Shown here piece by piece: positions 44,772 to 52,644 of a stretch of DNA of 64,000 bases (position 1 is its first letter; each line of letters starts with the position of its first letter). Where the stretch lies: the NCBI RefSeq assembly GCF_011250635.1, contig NZ_JAANNP010000002.1:1-64000 (forward strand), in the 5' to 3' direction. A program made the position numbers and the translations under genes. Origin of the DNA: Motilibacter deserti. GTDB taxonomy: Bacteria > Actinomycetota > Actinomycetes > Motilibacterales > Motilibacteraceae. The notes beneath the pieces are model-generated. The model searched no databases, was not told the origin of the DNA, and saw only the letters and a program-made list of their open reading frames with translations.

Positions 44772-44860
44772 AGGCGCGGCGTGAGGCCGGTTCCGCCGGG
44801 CGGCGCCACGGCGTGAGGCAGCCTCTGCGACCGGGTTAGGCGCGGCGTGAGGCCGGTTCC
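44772..44860. repeat. 23-bp direct repeat pair downstream of tatB
   Basis: AGGCGCGGCGTGAGGCCGG followed by TTCC occurs perfectly at 44772-44794 and 44838-44860. A degenerate third copy (ACGGCGTGAGGCAGCC) lies between them, and CTGAGGCCGGTGCGGC just after tatB looks like another relic. It lies wholly within the tatB / DUF2277 intergenic gap and no gene is seen there. Confidence 0.8.
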
Positions 44861-44911
44861 ACCCGTGGTGATTCGCTGGCGGTGCCTCCTCGGTGCGGGA
44901 GTGCCAGCGCT

Positions 44912-45133
44912 TCAGGAGTGGGAGTGGCCGGCGCGCACGCGCAGCGACGCGAGCAGCTCGCGGGTCGCCTCCGTCACGGCCTCGACCGCCGAGTCGAACG
45001 CCTCGGCGTTGTGTGCGGCCGGAGCGCGGAACCCGCTGATCTTGCGGACGTACTGCAGCGCGGCGGCGTGCATGTCCTCGTCGGTGACGCCCTCGGTGAA
45101 GGGGGGCCGGAGAGTCTTGATGCTGCGGCACAT
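44912..45133 (-). CDS. DUF2277 family small protein
   Basis: A 73-residue protein of unknown function in the DUF2277 family. It begins MCRSIKTLRPPF with the family Cys and has AALQYVRKISGFRAP and a helical tail ending RELLASLRVRAGHSHS. ATG 45133 is preceded by TAGCCT on the minus strand ending 7 nt before it, so it is probably leaderless. It lies downstream of the thioredoxin gene on the same strand with a gap of ~110 bp. Confidence 0.88.
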   Translation of the reverse strand: MCRSIKTLRPPFTEGVTDEDMHAAALQYVRKISGFRAPAAHNAEAFDSAVEAVTEATRELLASLRVRAGHSHS

Positions 45134-45246
45134 GGGCGGCAGGCTACGCCGGTAGCCGCCCCTCCGGCGCCCGCTCTCGACCGGTGGCACGCAGGAGATG
45201 AGCGCGCCTCGGGCGGCTGGCCGCCGTGAGCGGAGCGTGAGCGGCC

Positions 45247-45579
45247 TCAGCCCGCAGCAGCCAGATGCGGCTCGAGCGCGCGCAGGATCGCGGTCCGCGG
45301 CCGCGCCCCGACGACGGTAGTCACCAGCTCGCCGCCGACGAACAGGCCCATCGTCGGCATGCCGAGCACGCCGTACGTCGAGCTCGTGATCGGGTTGGCG
45401 TCGACGTCGAGCGCGACGACGCGCAGCCGGCCAGCCTCGTCGGCCGCGATCTGCTCCAGTACCGGCGTGACCATGCGGCACGGCCCGCACCACTCTGCCG
45501 TGAAGTCGACCAGCACCGGCATGGGGCTGGCGAGGACGTCAGCGGCGAACTGCGCGTCGGTGGTCGTGGGTAGCGCCAT
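45247..45579 (-). CDS. thioredoxin
   Basis: A 110-residue thioredoxin for disulfide reduction in the cytoplasm. The active site is FTAEWCGPCRMV (C-x2-C with Gly-Pro), and the cis-Pro segment is GVLGMPTMGLF. There is no signal peptide. ATG 45579 has AGGAGCTCTC just upstream on the minus strand. The HxlR regulator gene lies 65 bp upstream on the same strand, which may tie thioredoxin to a redox or electrophile signal. Confidence 0.92.
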   Translation of the reverse strand: MALPTTTDAQFAADVLASPMPVLVDFTAEWCGPCRMVTPVLEQIAADEAGRLRVVALDVDANPITSSTYGVLGMPTMGLFVGGELVTTVVGARPRTAILRALEPHLAAAG

Positions 45580-45644
45580 GAGAGCTCCTGTCGAGTGCGG
45601 GTATGGCGGCGAGGGGCCTTGCCCGTCGTTTGGTGGTCCTGTGG

Positions 45645-46070
45645 CTAGCGGTTGACCTGGGCGACGAGCCGGTCGTGAGGGGTGGCCTGCTCCCCGCACT
45701 CGCAGACCAGGCGGGCGGTGACCTTCCCGCCGCAGCGGCCGTGGCGGTAGTCCACCGCCGGTGTCGCGTCCGGGTGCAGGTGTCGCTCACCCCAGTCCGA
45801 GAGCGCCGACAGGACGGGCAGCAGGTCGTAGCCCGCCTCGGTCAGCGTGTATTCGAGCCGGGCACGGCTGCCTGGCACCTGGTACGGCCGCGTCCGGAGC
45901 ACGCCGGCTTCCGTGAGCCGGTGGAGCCGGTCGGACAGGGCGGCACGCGGCGCGCCCGTGGCGGCCTGGATCTCGTCGAAGCGCCGCAGGCCCAGTGCGA
46001 CCTCGCGGACGACGAGCAGGGCCCAGCGCTCGCCGATGACGGCGAGCACGTCCGCGACCCGGTCCCTCAT
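45645..46070 (-). CDS. HxlR family transcriptional regulator
   Basis: A 141-residue winged-helix regulator. The family core is IGERWALLVVREV, GLRRFDEIQAATG, RLHRLTEAGVLRTRPYQ and YTLTEAGYDLLPVLSAL. The N-terminal Cys that senses oxidation in many HxlR proteins is absent; instead the C-terminal half has three Cys (GRCGGK, VCECGE), a possible metal- or redox-binding knuckle. ATG 46070 is preceded by TAGACT on the minus strand with 7 nt between, so leaderless. The neighbouring thioredoxin gene is a plausible target. Confidence 0.88.
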   Translation of the reverse strand: MRDRVADVLAVIGERWALLVVREVALGLRRFDEIQAATGAPRAALSDRLHRLTEAGVLRTRPYQVPGSRARLEYTLTEAGYDLLPVLSALSDWGERHLHPDATPAVDYRHGRCGGKVTARLVCECGEQATPHDRLVAQVNR

Positions 46071-46190
46071 AGTTCTGAGTCTAGACCGTGTACCCAGCCG
46101 ACGGAAGGGGTGCTGGAAGGGCGACTGGGGCAGGGGGCGCTCGTGCATGCCCCGCACCTTCGAGCAGCGCCGTGCACCCCCGGTCCGGGG

Positions 46191-46270
46191 TGCGAGGCAG
46201 TGCCGAGGGGTGCAAGGCAGTGCTGAGGGGTGCAAGGCAGTGCCGGCGGGTGCAAGGCAGTGCCGAGGGG
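46191..46270. repeat. 20-bp tandem repeat, four copies
   Basis: Four units of TGCAAGGCAGTGCCGAGGGG with exactly 20-bp spacing (46191, 46211, 46231, 46251) differ at only a few bases. A degenerate fifth unit follows. Twenty is not a multiple of three, and no gene covers it. It fills the gap between the HxlR and mrp genes (46071-46421), which otherwise holds only the mrp terminator. Confidence 0.92.
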
Positions 46271-46370
46271 GGCGAGGCGCGCTGGAAGCGGCAAGGCCGG
46301 GACTGGGAGTGAAGAACGTCGCGACGCGGGCGCGCCGCTGCCGTGACAGCCATCGCGGCGGCAACGACGA

Positions 46371-46402
46371 AGGGCACCCCGACCCAAGGTCGCAGGTGCC
46401 CT
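46371..46402 (-). terminator. hairpin terminator of mrp
   Basis: AGGGCACC (46371-46378) pairs with AGGTGCCCT (46394-46402), and CGACC pairs with GGTCG inside, with a CAA loop. It lies 20 nt beyond the mrp stop codon. Confidence 0.8.
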
Positions 46403-46421
46403 GTCGAAGGCGAGCGGGGCG

Positions 46422-47573
46422 CTACGCGCTGATCGGCGTGATTCCCAGCTGACGCCCGAGCAGCCCGCGCCCACGCGCGGCGAGCCCCTTCGCCACGTCG
46501 CGCAGGGCGGCGGAAGCGGGGGCGGTCGGGTCGGAGAGCACCAGCGGCACGCCGGCGTCGCCTCCCTCGCGTAGGCGGGTGTCGAGCGGCACCTGGCCGA
46601 GCAGCGGCACGGAGGCGCCGAGCTTCAGGGCCAGCGCGTCCGCGACGGCCTGGCCGCCGCCGGAGCCGAAGACGTCGAGCCGGTGGTCGATGCCCTGCTC
46701 GGTGCAGTGCGGGCACGGCAGGTAGGACATGTTCTCCACGACGCCCGCGACCCGCTGGTGGGTCTGGGTCGCGATCGAGCCCGCGCGCTCGGCCACCTCG
46801 GAGGCCGCGAGCTGCGGCGTGGTGACGACGAGTACCTCCGCCGTCGGCAGCAGCTGGGAGAGCGAGATCGCGATGTCGCCGGTGCCGGGCGGCAGGTCGA
46901 GCAGCAGCACGTCGAGGTCGCCCCAGGCGACGTCGACGAGGAACTGCTGCAGTGCGCGGTGGAGCATCGGCCCGCGCCACACCACGGGGGTGTTGTCGGG
47001 CACGAACATGCCGATCGAGATCGTCTTCACGTCGTGCGCGACGGGCGGCAGGATCATGTCGCCGGCCTTGGTGGGCTTGCCCGACACCCCCAGCATGCGC
47101 GGCACCGAGAAGCCGTGGATGTCGGCGTCCACGACGCCGACCGAGAGCCCGTCGGCGGCCATGGCGGCCGCGAGGTTGACGGTCACCGAGGACTTGCCGA
47201 CGCCGCCCTTGCCGCTCGCCACCGCGTACACCCGGGTGAGCGAGCTCGGCGAGGCGAAGGGGACGGCCTTCTCGGGAGCCCCTCCGCGCAGCGAGCTCTT
47301 GAGCGCGGTGAGCTGCTCCTGCGACATCACCCCCATGCGGGTGCCGACGGCGGTCACGCCCGGCACGGCGCCGACCTCGCGCGCCACGTCGGCGTTGATC
47401 CGGTCGCGCAGCGGGCAGCCGGCGGTCGTCAGCAGGATGCCGACCGTCACGGCGCCGTCGGGCGCCACCTCGACGGACTCCACCATGCCGATGTCGGTGA
47501 TGGGACGGCGGATCTCGGGGTCGATCACACGGGCGAGGGCCGCTTCGACGGACGCGACGGTGGGGGCGGGCAT
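46422..47573 (-). CDS. mrp: Mrp/ApbC family iron-sulfur cluster carrier ATPase
   Basis: A 383-residue P-loop ATPase that holds and delivers [4Fe-4S] clusters. The N-terminal MIP18/PaaD-like domain (about 1-90, VIDPEIRRPITDIGMVESV) precedes the deviant Walker A motif GKGGVGKSS and the LLLDLPPGTGD and VENMSYLPCPHC motifs, the last with the bridging C-x2-C. It is full length for an actinobacterial Mrp. ATG 47573 is preceded by TAGCAT on the minus strand with 7 nt between, so leaderless. Confidence 0.94.
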   Translation of the reverse strand: MPAPTVASVEAALARVIDPEIRRPITDIGMVESVEVAPDGAVTVGILLTTAGCPLRDRINADVAREVGAVPGVTAVGTRMGVMSQEQLTALKSSLRGGAPEKAVPFASPSSLTRVYAVASGKGGVGKSSVTVNLAAAMAADGLSVGVVDADIHGFSVPRMLGVSGKPTKAGDMILPPVAHDVKTISIGMFVPDNTPVVWRGPMLHRALQQFLVDVAWGDLDVLLLDLPPGTGDIAISLSQLLPTAEVLVVTTPQLAASEVAERAGSIATQTHQRVAGVVENMSYLPCPHCTEQGIDHRLDVFGSGGGQAVADALALKLGASVPLLGQVPLDTRLREGGDAGVPLVLSDPTAPASAALRDVAKGLAARGRGLLGRQLGITPISA

Positions 47574-47666
47574 GCCGAGAATGCTACGAGCCCCCGCGAC
47601 CGGATCGAACTGGTGAAGGCGCGCGCAAGTTCCCGGATGCCCGTGTCGGTCTAGCATGGGTCCGTT

Positions 47667-48131
47667 ATGACCTCGCTGCCCGCTCCCCGCGTCCCTGTCC
47701 GGCTCGGCGAGCGCGAGATCGCGGTCTGGAAGCGGTTCCTGCGCGCGCACGCCAAGACGATCCGCCGGCTCGAGGCCGACCTGCTCGAGGCCCACTCGCT
47801 GCCGCTCGCGTCCTACGACGTGCTCGTCCAGCTCGTGGAGGCCCCGGAGCGCCGGCTGCGCATGACCGAGCTCGCCGACGCGGTGATGCTCTCGCGCAGC
47901 GGCCTGACCCGGCTGGTCGACCGGCTCGAGCGGGAGGGGCTCGTCACGCGCGAGGCCTGCGAGAGCGACGCCCGCGGGCTGTTCGCCGTCCTCACGGACG
48001 CGGGCTACGAGCGGTTGCGCAGCGCCTCCGGGACCCACCTGCGCGGCGTGAACGACTACGTCATCTCGCGGCTCGACGAGTCGGACCTGGACGCCCTCGA
48101 CGGCGTCCTGCGCAAGCTGCTGGACGACTGA
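47667..48131 (+). CDS. MarR family transcriptional regulator
   Basis: A 154-residue winged-helix MarR regulator. Helices and wing are visible in LPLASYDVLVQLVEAPERRL, RMTELADAVMLSRSGLTRLV and RLEREGLVTREACESDARGL. TAGCAT (47652-47657) lies 9 nt before ATG 47667, so the leader is very short. It is divergent from mrp. No typical MarR palindrome is obvious in the 93-bp gap; the target is unknown, and yceI at 27 kb, with its MarR-like site, is only a speculation. Confidence 0.92.
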   Translation: MTSLPAPRVPVRLGEREIAVWKRFLRAHAKTIRRLEADLLEAHSLPLASYDVLVQLVEAPERRLRMTELADAVMLSRSGLTRLVDRLEREGLVTREACESDARGLFAVLTDAGYERLRSASGTHLRGVNDYVISRLDESDLDALDGVLRKLLDD

Positions 48132-48142
48132 GGAGCGGTTGG

Positions 48143-48523
48143 TCAGGCGGCCCGGCGCCGCATCCGGCGCCGCTGCCCGTCGAGGTACGCCCGGGCGCGG
48201 CGCTGCCCGCCGCGTACCCGGATCGCGGCGTCCAGCGCGTCGAGGGCGCGCTCGAGGACGGGTACGTCGGGGTGCCAGCCGCGGCGCTCGCACTCCTCGA
48301 GCCACTCCACGACCGCCCGGTGGCCGCGCTCGCGGTTGCAGCGCGCGCACGCCGGCAGCTCGTTCTCCAGCCACGACGGCCCGCCCTTGACCCGCGGCAC
48401 CAGGTGCTCGGTGGTCGGGCGCACGAGCGGGCCGAAGCCCCGGCCGCACCACACGCAGCGGGCGCCGTCACGCTCGAGCGCGAGGCCCAGCCGCTCGGCG
48501 CGCCCGGGAGGCCGGCGTTCCAT
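48143..48523 (-). CDS. HNH endonuclease
   Basis: A 126-residue HNH nuclease. The motif is complete: CVWCGRGF, TEHLVPRVKGGPSWLEN and LPACARCNRERG, with two C-x2-C zinc pairs, the catalytic His in EHL and the Asn in EN. It is small and soluble with an Arg-rich C-terminus; such stand-alone HNH proteins are common in actinobacteria and their role is unclear. ATG 48523 has a TACCGT box 8 nt upstream on the minus strand and sits inside a perfect palindrome. It lies 20 bp downstream of the GspE gene on the same strand. Confidence 0.88.
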   Translation of the reverse strand: MERRPPGRAERLGLALERDGARCVWCGRGFGPLVRPTTEHLVPRVKGGPSWLENELPACARCNRERGHRAVVEWLEECERRGWHPDVPVLERALDALDAAIRVRGGQRRARAYLDGQRRRMRRRAA

Positions 48524-48537
48524 ACCGTCCGACGGTA
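48523..48537. promoter_or_regulatory. palindrome covering the HNH gene start
   Basis: TACCGTC-C-GACGGTA is a perfect 7-1-7 inverted repeat. On the minus strand its first bases are a TACCGT -10 box and its last base is the A of the ATG start codon. A protein bound here would block the start of transcription, so it is a candidate operator. Confidence 0.55.
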
Positions 48538-48543
48538 CGTCCG

Positions 48544-50379
48544 TCAGTAGCGCGGCACGACCCGGGCGACCTCGTCGTACGTCGTCTCCCCGCGCGCGGC
48601 CAGCACGAGCGCCGCGTCGCGCAGCGTGCGCCCGCCCTCGGTGGCGACGGCCTCGGCCACGGCCACCTCGGTCTTCTCCCGGATGAGGACGCTGCGGACG
48701 GTCGGGGTGACCTCGATGACCTCGAAGACGCCGACCCGGCCCTTGTAGCCGGTGCCGGAGCAGACGCTGCAGCCCTCGCCGACCAGAGGCCGCGCGTCGA
48801 CGAGCTCGGCAGGGGACAGGCTCAGCGCGGTCGCCACCGCCGGGTCGACCGCGGTGGGGCGGGCACAGCTGGTGCACACGCGCCGGACGAGCCGCTGCGC
48901 GACGACGCAGGACAGCGACGACCCGACGAGGAACGGCTCGACGCCCATGTCGACCAGGCGGGTGAGGGCGGCGACGGCGCTGTTGGTGTGCAGGGTGGAG
49001 AGCACGAGGTGGCCGGTCATCGACGCGGTCAGCGCGAGCTCGGCGGTCTCGGTGTCGCGGACCTCGCCGACGAGCACGACGTCGGGGTCCTGGCGCAGGA
49101 TGGCGCGCAGCCCGCGGCTGAACGTCATGCCGGTGCGCTCGTTGATCTGCACCTGGGTGATGCCGGGCACCTGGACCTCGACGGGGTCCTCGAGCGTGAC
49201 GATGTTGCGCTCCGGGCGCACGATCTCCTGCAGCGCGGCGTACAGCGTGCTCGTCTTGCCCGAGCCGGTCGGGCCGGTGATGAGGACGAGGCCCTGCGGC
49301 TCGCGCATCGCCGAACGCAGCACGGAGAGCTGGTCGGGCGTCATGCCTACGCCGCCGAGGTCGGGCACCTGCTCGGCGCGCATGAGCAGGCGGACCACGA
49401 CCTTCTCGCCGTGGATCGAGGGCATCGTGCTGATGCGGGTGTCGACGGAGGTGCCGTCGACGCTGATGCGGGCGCGCCCGTCCTGCGGAAGGCGGCGCTC
49501 GGCGATGTCGAGGCCGGACGTGATCTTGATGCGGCTGACGACCGCGGGGGCGGCCCGGCGCGGGACCGTCATGACGTCGCGCAGCATGCCGTCGATGCGG
49601 TAGCGGATGCGCAGGACCTCGCGCTGCGGCTCGATGTGCACGTCGCTGGCGCCGGCGCGTACGGCGTCGCTGAAGACCATGTTCACGAGCCGGACCGTCG
49701 GAGCGTCGTCCGGGCTTCCGCCGGAGTCCGCCTCGCTCTCGGTCTCGGCCGAGATGCCCTCGATGACCGTGGCCACGTCGGCGCTGTCCTCGGACAGCGA
49801 CCAGGCGCGGCCGAGGTGCTCGGTGACCTGGGACGCGGTCGCGACGACGACCTCGAGGCGCGGCGCGCTCGTGTAGAGCCGGACGTCGTCGAGGGCGAGG
49901 ACGTTCGTGGGGTCGGAGGTGGCGACGCGCAGGCCGCCGTCGGCCAGCCGCTCGAGCACGAGGACGCCGGTGCGGTCGGCGACGCTGCGCGGCAGCGAGC
50001 GGACGACGTCGGGGCTGACGACGATGCCGCCGAGGTCGACCATGCGCAGCCCGAGCACGCTCGCGAGGGCGTTCGCCACCTGTCGCTCGGAGGCGAGGCC
50101 GAGCTCGGTGATGACCTCGCCGAGGCGGCGGCGCTCGCCCGTGGCGTCCTTCTGCGCCTGGAGCGCGCGGTCCAGGTCGGCCGGGGTGAGCACGCCGGCC
50201 TCGATGAGCACGTCGCCGATGCGCTTGCGCGGCATCGAGCTGAGCCCGCCGTAGGACCCGTAGGACGGGGCGGCAGGCGCGGGGGCCGCGTGCTGCGGGA
50301 CGTAGGAGGTGTCGGCGAAGCCCGGCTCCGAGTAGGACACCGCGTACGGCAGGGGATCCGAGGCGTGCGAAACCGTCAC
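48544..50379 (-). CDS. GspE/PilB family type II secretion / type IV pilus assembly ATPase
   Basis: A 611-residue hexameric ATPase for pilus or secretion assembly. It has an N-terminal MshEN/GspE_N-type domain (about 48-170, IGDVLIEAGVLTPADLDRAL), then ASDVHIEP, Walker A GPTGSGKTS, the Asp box TLEDPVE, Walker B DPDVVLVGEVRD and STLHTN. The zinc-binding tetracysteine segment CTSCARP...CSVCSGTG is present. No pilin, PilC or PilQ gene lies in the window, so partners must be elsewhere. GTG 50379 has GAGGTGG just upstream. Confidence 0.92.
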   Translation of the reverse strand: MTVSHASDPLPYAVSYSEPGFADTSYVPQHAAPAPAAPSYGSYGGLSSMPRKRIGDVLIEAGVLTPADLDRALQAQKDATGERRRLGEVITELGLASERQVANALASVLGLRMVDLGGIVVSPDVVRSLPRSVADRTGVLVLERLADGGLRVATSDPTNVLALDDVRLYTSAPRLEVVVATASQVTEHLGRAWSLSEDSADVATVIEGISAETESEADSGGSPDDAPTVRLVNMVFSDAVRAGASDVHIEPQREVLRIRYRIDGMLRDVMTVPRRAAPAVVSRIKITSGLDIAERRLPQDGRARISVDGTSVDTRISTMPSIHGEKVVVRLLMRAEQVPDLGGVGMTPDQLSVLRSAMREPQGLVLITGPTGSGKTSTLYAALQEIVRPERNIVTLEDPVEVQVPGITQVQINERTGMTFSRGLRAILRQDPDVVLVGEVRDTETAELALTASMTGHLVLSTLHTNSAVAALTRLVDMGVEPFLVGSSLSCVVAQRLVRRVCTSCARPTAVDPAVATALSLSPAELVDARPLVGEGCSVCSGTGYKGRVGVFEVIEVTPTVRSVLIREKTEVAVAEAVATEGGRTLRDAALVLAARGETTYDEVARVVPRY

Positions 50380-50394
50380 ACCACCTCTTCGGCA

Positions 50395-50423
50395 GCCCCC
50401 GCCCGAACCTGAGCGGCGGGGGC
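50395..50423 (-). terminator. hairpin terminator at the end of the ECF importer operon
   Basis: GCCCCCGCC (50395-50403) pairs perfectly with GGCGGGGGC (50415-50423), starting at the base after the ecfT stop codon and ending 15 nt before the GspE start codon. Confidence 0.8.
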
Positions 50424-51179
50424 TCACCCCAGGACCGGCTCCCACGTGCCGAGCGCCACGCTCGTCGCCGTCGCCGCGACGGCGAGCAGCAGCGTCGCGC
50501 CGAGCAGCAGGGCGTCGCGGCGGCCGAACGGCTGCGCGCGGGCGATGGTCCGCGGCCCGGCGGTGTCGAAGCCGCGGGCGTCCATGGCCGTGGCCAGCCG
50601 GGCGGCGCGGCGGACGGCGGCCACGAAGAGCGCGAACGCCTGGCCGGCGAACAGCCGCAGCGCCGCGACCGGGTTGCGCCCCGCGTCGACCCCGCGGGCA
50701 CGGCGCGCGAGCCCGAGCGCCCTCCACTCCGCAGCCAGCAGAGGCATCAGGCGCAGCGCGGCGAGCGTGCCGTACGCGAACCGGGCGGGCGCGTGGAGCC
50801 GCTGCACGAGGGCGTCGGCGAGGTCGGTCGGGTCGACGGTCGTCGCGACGAGCAGCCCGGGCAGCGCGATGACGACGACGCGGAGCACGAGCGGGGCGGC
50901 GTCGGCGACCGCCAGGCCGGGACCCGGCGCGAGCAGCGCGTTGGAGAGGAAGACGCTGAGCGCGCCGAGCAGGACCGGCCATCCGCGTCGCGCCAGCGCG
51001 CGGGGGCCGACGCGGGCGAGCAGCACTCCGCCGGCCACCGGCACCAGGAGCAGCGCCTCGGTCACGGCGTCGCGCGCCGCGAGCGCGGCCGCGGCGAGGA
51101 CCAGGCAGGCGCCGAGGGCGGCCACCGGGTTGAAGCGGGCGAGCGGCGCGGTGCTGCGCGCGTCGCCCGGCGTCGGCAT
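50424..51179 (-). CDS. ECF importer transmembrane subunit (EcfT, YkoC type)
   Basis: A 251-residue CbiQ/EcfT family membrane protein with about five to six helices (for example ALGACLVLAAAALAA and LLGALSVFLSNALLAPG). It links the ATPases to the substrate-binding component. The coupling helix shows ALVQRLHAPARFAYGTLAALR and ARRARGVDAGRNP; A-R-G is the conserved ATPase-contact motif. ATG 51179 overlaps the ATPase gene end by a few bases (GTGACGATG), so it is translationally coupled. It is the third gene of a YkoE-YkoD-YkoC-like operon. Confidence 0.9.
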   Translation of the reverse strand: MPTPGDARSTAPLARFNPVAALGACLVLAAAALAARDAVTEALLLVPVAGGVLLARVGPRALARRGWPVLLGALSVFLSNALLAPGPGLAVADAAPLVLRVVVIALPGLLVATTVDPTDLADALVQRLHAPARFAYGTLAALRLMPLLAAEWRALGLARRARGVDAGRNPVAALRLFAGQAFALFVAAVRRAARLATAMDARGFDTAGPRTIARAQPFGRRDALLLGATLLLAVAATATSVALGTWEPVLG

Positions 51180-51181
51180 CG

Positions 51182-52642
51182 TCACGGCAGCCGCAGCTCT
51201 CGCCCGGCCAGCGCGTCGACGAACGCCCGGTCGTGGGTGACGGCGCAGACGGCGGTGCCGGCGTCGAGCAGTCCGCGCAGGAGGGCGACGAGCTCGGCCC
51301 AGGTGCGCGCGTCCTGGCCGAACGTCGGCTCGTCGAGCACGAGCACGGCGGGCGCCGCGGCCAGCGTGGTCGCCACGGACAGCCGGCGCTGCTCCCCGCC
51401 GGACAGCGTGTGCGGGTTGGCCCGGGCCAGCCGGCCGAGCCCCAGCCGCTCGAGCAGCTCGTCGGCCCGGGCGAGCGCCTCCTGCTCGGGTACGCCCGCC
51501 CGCCGCGGCCCGAGAGCGACCTCGTCGCGGGCCCGGCCGGTGAGGAACTGGCGCTCCGGCTGCTGGAACACCGTCCCCACCCGGGCGGCGAGGGCGGCCG
51601 CCCGCCACCGCCACAGCGGGCGGCGGTCCGGGCCGAGCGCCGCAGTCGCGGTGACGGTCCCGCCGGTCGGGCGCAGCAGCCCACCGAGGGCGAGCGAGAG
51701 CGTCGTCTTGCCCGCGCCGTTGCGCCCGGTGACGCTCACCGCCTCCCCGGCGTGCAGGGTGAGGCTCACGCCGTAGGGCCGGGGCGGCGCGCCCTTGGCG
51801 TGGCGGTGCGTGACGTCCGCGGCCTCGAGCAGGGCAGCGCCCGGCGGGGGAGGCGTACGCGGCGGCGGGGCGGGCTCGCGCCCCGGCACCCACACCCCGT
51901 CGGCCGCGAGCGCGGTGCCGACGCTGCCGGTGAGCACCCGCGACGGCGGGCCGTCGGCGACGACCCCGCCGCCGGGGGCGAGCACGACGACGCGGTCGAC
52001 GAGCGGCAGCCAGGGCGCGACCCGGTGCTCGACGACGAGCAGGGTCGGCCCGGACGCGTCGAGCACCCGGCGCACCCCGGCCAGCACGACGTCCGCGCCC
52101 TCGGGATCGAGGTTCGCCGTCGGCTCGTCGAGCAGCAACAGGCCCGGTGCCATGGCGACGACGCCGGCCAGCGCCAGCCGTTGGGCCTCGCCGCCGGAGA
52201 GCGCGGCCGTGGCCCGGTCGCGGCCGTAGGGGAACCCGACGGTCTCCAGGGCCGCGTCGACGCGTGGCCAGATGCGGTCGGCCGGGACGGCGGTGTTCTC
52301 CAGCCCGAACGCCACGTCGTCGCCGGAGCGGGCCATGACGAGCTGGGACTGCGGGTCCTGCAGCAGCAGCCCGGCCCGCCCGCGCGCGGCCCGGGCCGCC
52401 ACCCCGTCGAGCAGCAGCTCGCCCTCCTGCTCCTCGGCGGCCGCCGGGTCGAGCACGCCGGCGAGCGCGGTGAGCAGCGTGCTCTTGCCGGCGCCGGACG
52501 GGCCGAGGACGAGGACCCGCTCGCCGGGCGCCACGCGCAGGTCCACGCCGCGCAGCGCCCAGGCCCGCCGGCCGGCGTGCCGCCAGCCCCACCCGCGCGC
52601 CTCGACGGCGACGGGCCGGGGCCGGCCGGGCTCTGCCGCCAC
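51182..52642 (-). CDS. ECF importer double ATPase (EcfA1-EcfA2 fusion, YkoD type)
   Basis: A 486-residue protein with two complete ABC domains. Domain 1: Walker A GPSGAGKST, signature LSGGEAQRLALA, Walker B LLLLDEPTANLD. Domain 2: Walker A GRNGAGKTT, signature LSGGEQRRLSVA, Walker B VLVLDEPTFGQD. It powers the thiamine-precursor importer. GTG 52642 starts 2 bp after the S-component stop codon. The fused form is that of B. subtilis YkoD. The open frame continues upstream for ~1000 codons through the antisense of other genes, which is a GC-rich artefact. Confidence 0.93.
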   Translation of the reverse strand: MAAEPGRPRPVAVEARGWGWRHAGRRAWALRGVDLRVAPGERVLVLGPSGAGKSTLLTALAGVLDPAAAEEQEGELLLDGVAARAARGRAGLLLQDPQSQLVMARSGDDVAFGLENTAVPADRIWPRVDAALETVGFPYGRDRATAALSGGEAQRLALAGVVAMAPGLLLLDEPTANLDPEGADVVLAGVRRVLDASGPTLLVVEHRVAPWLPLVDRVVVLAPGGGVVADGPPSRVLTGSVGTALAADGVWVPGREPAPPPRTPPPPGAALLEAADVTHRHAKGAPPRPYGVSLTLHAGEAVSVTGRNGAGKTTLSLALGGLLRPTGGTVTATAALGPDRRPLWRWRAAALAARVGTVFQQPERQFLTGRARDEVALGPRRAGVPEQEALARADELLERLGLGRLARANPHTLSGGEQRRLSVATTLAAAPAVLVLDEPTFGQDARTWAELVALLRGLLDAGTAVCAVTHDRAFVDALAGRELRLP

Positions 52643-52644
52643 GG

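Noticed and set aside
44772-44860. Direct repeats as attachment sites of a mobile element
   Set aside because: Only 43 bp lie between the copies, no integrase gene or tRNA is present, and degenerate copies point to local duplication.
46191-46270. 20-bp tandem repeats as a CRISPR array
   Set aside because: The units are contiguous with no spacers, shorter than CRISPR repeats, and no cas gene is near.
48143-48523. HNH gene as part of a restriction or homing system
   Set aside because: No methyltransferase, no specificity subunit, no intron or intein boundary in neighbouring genes.
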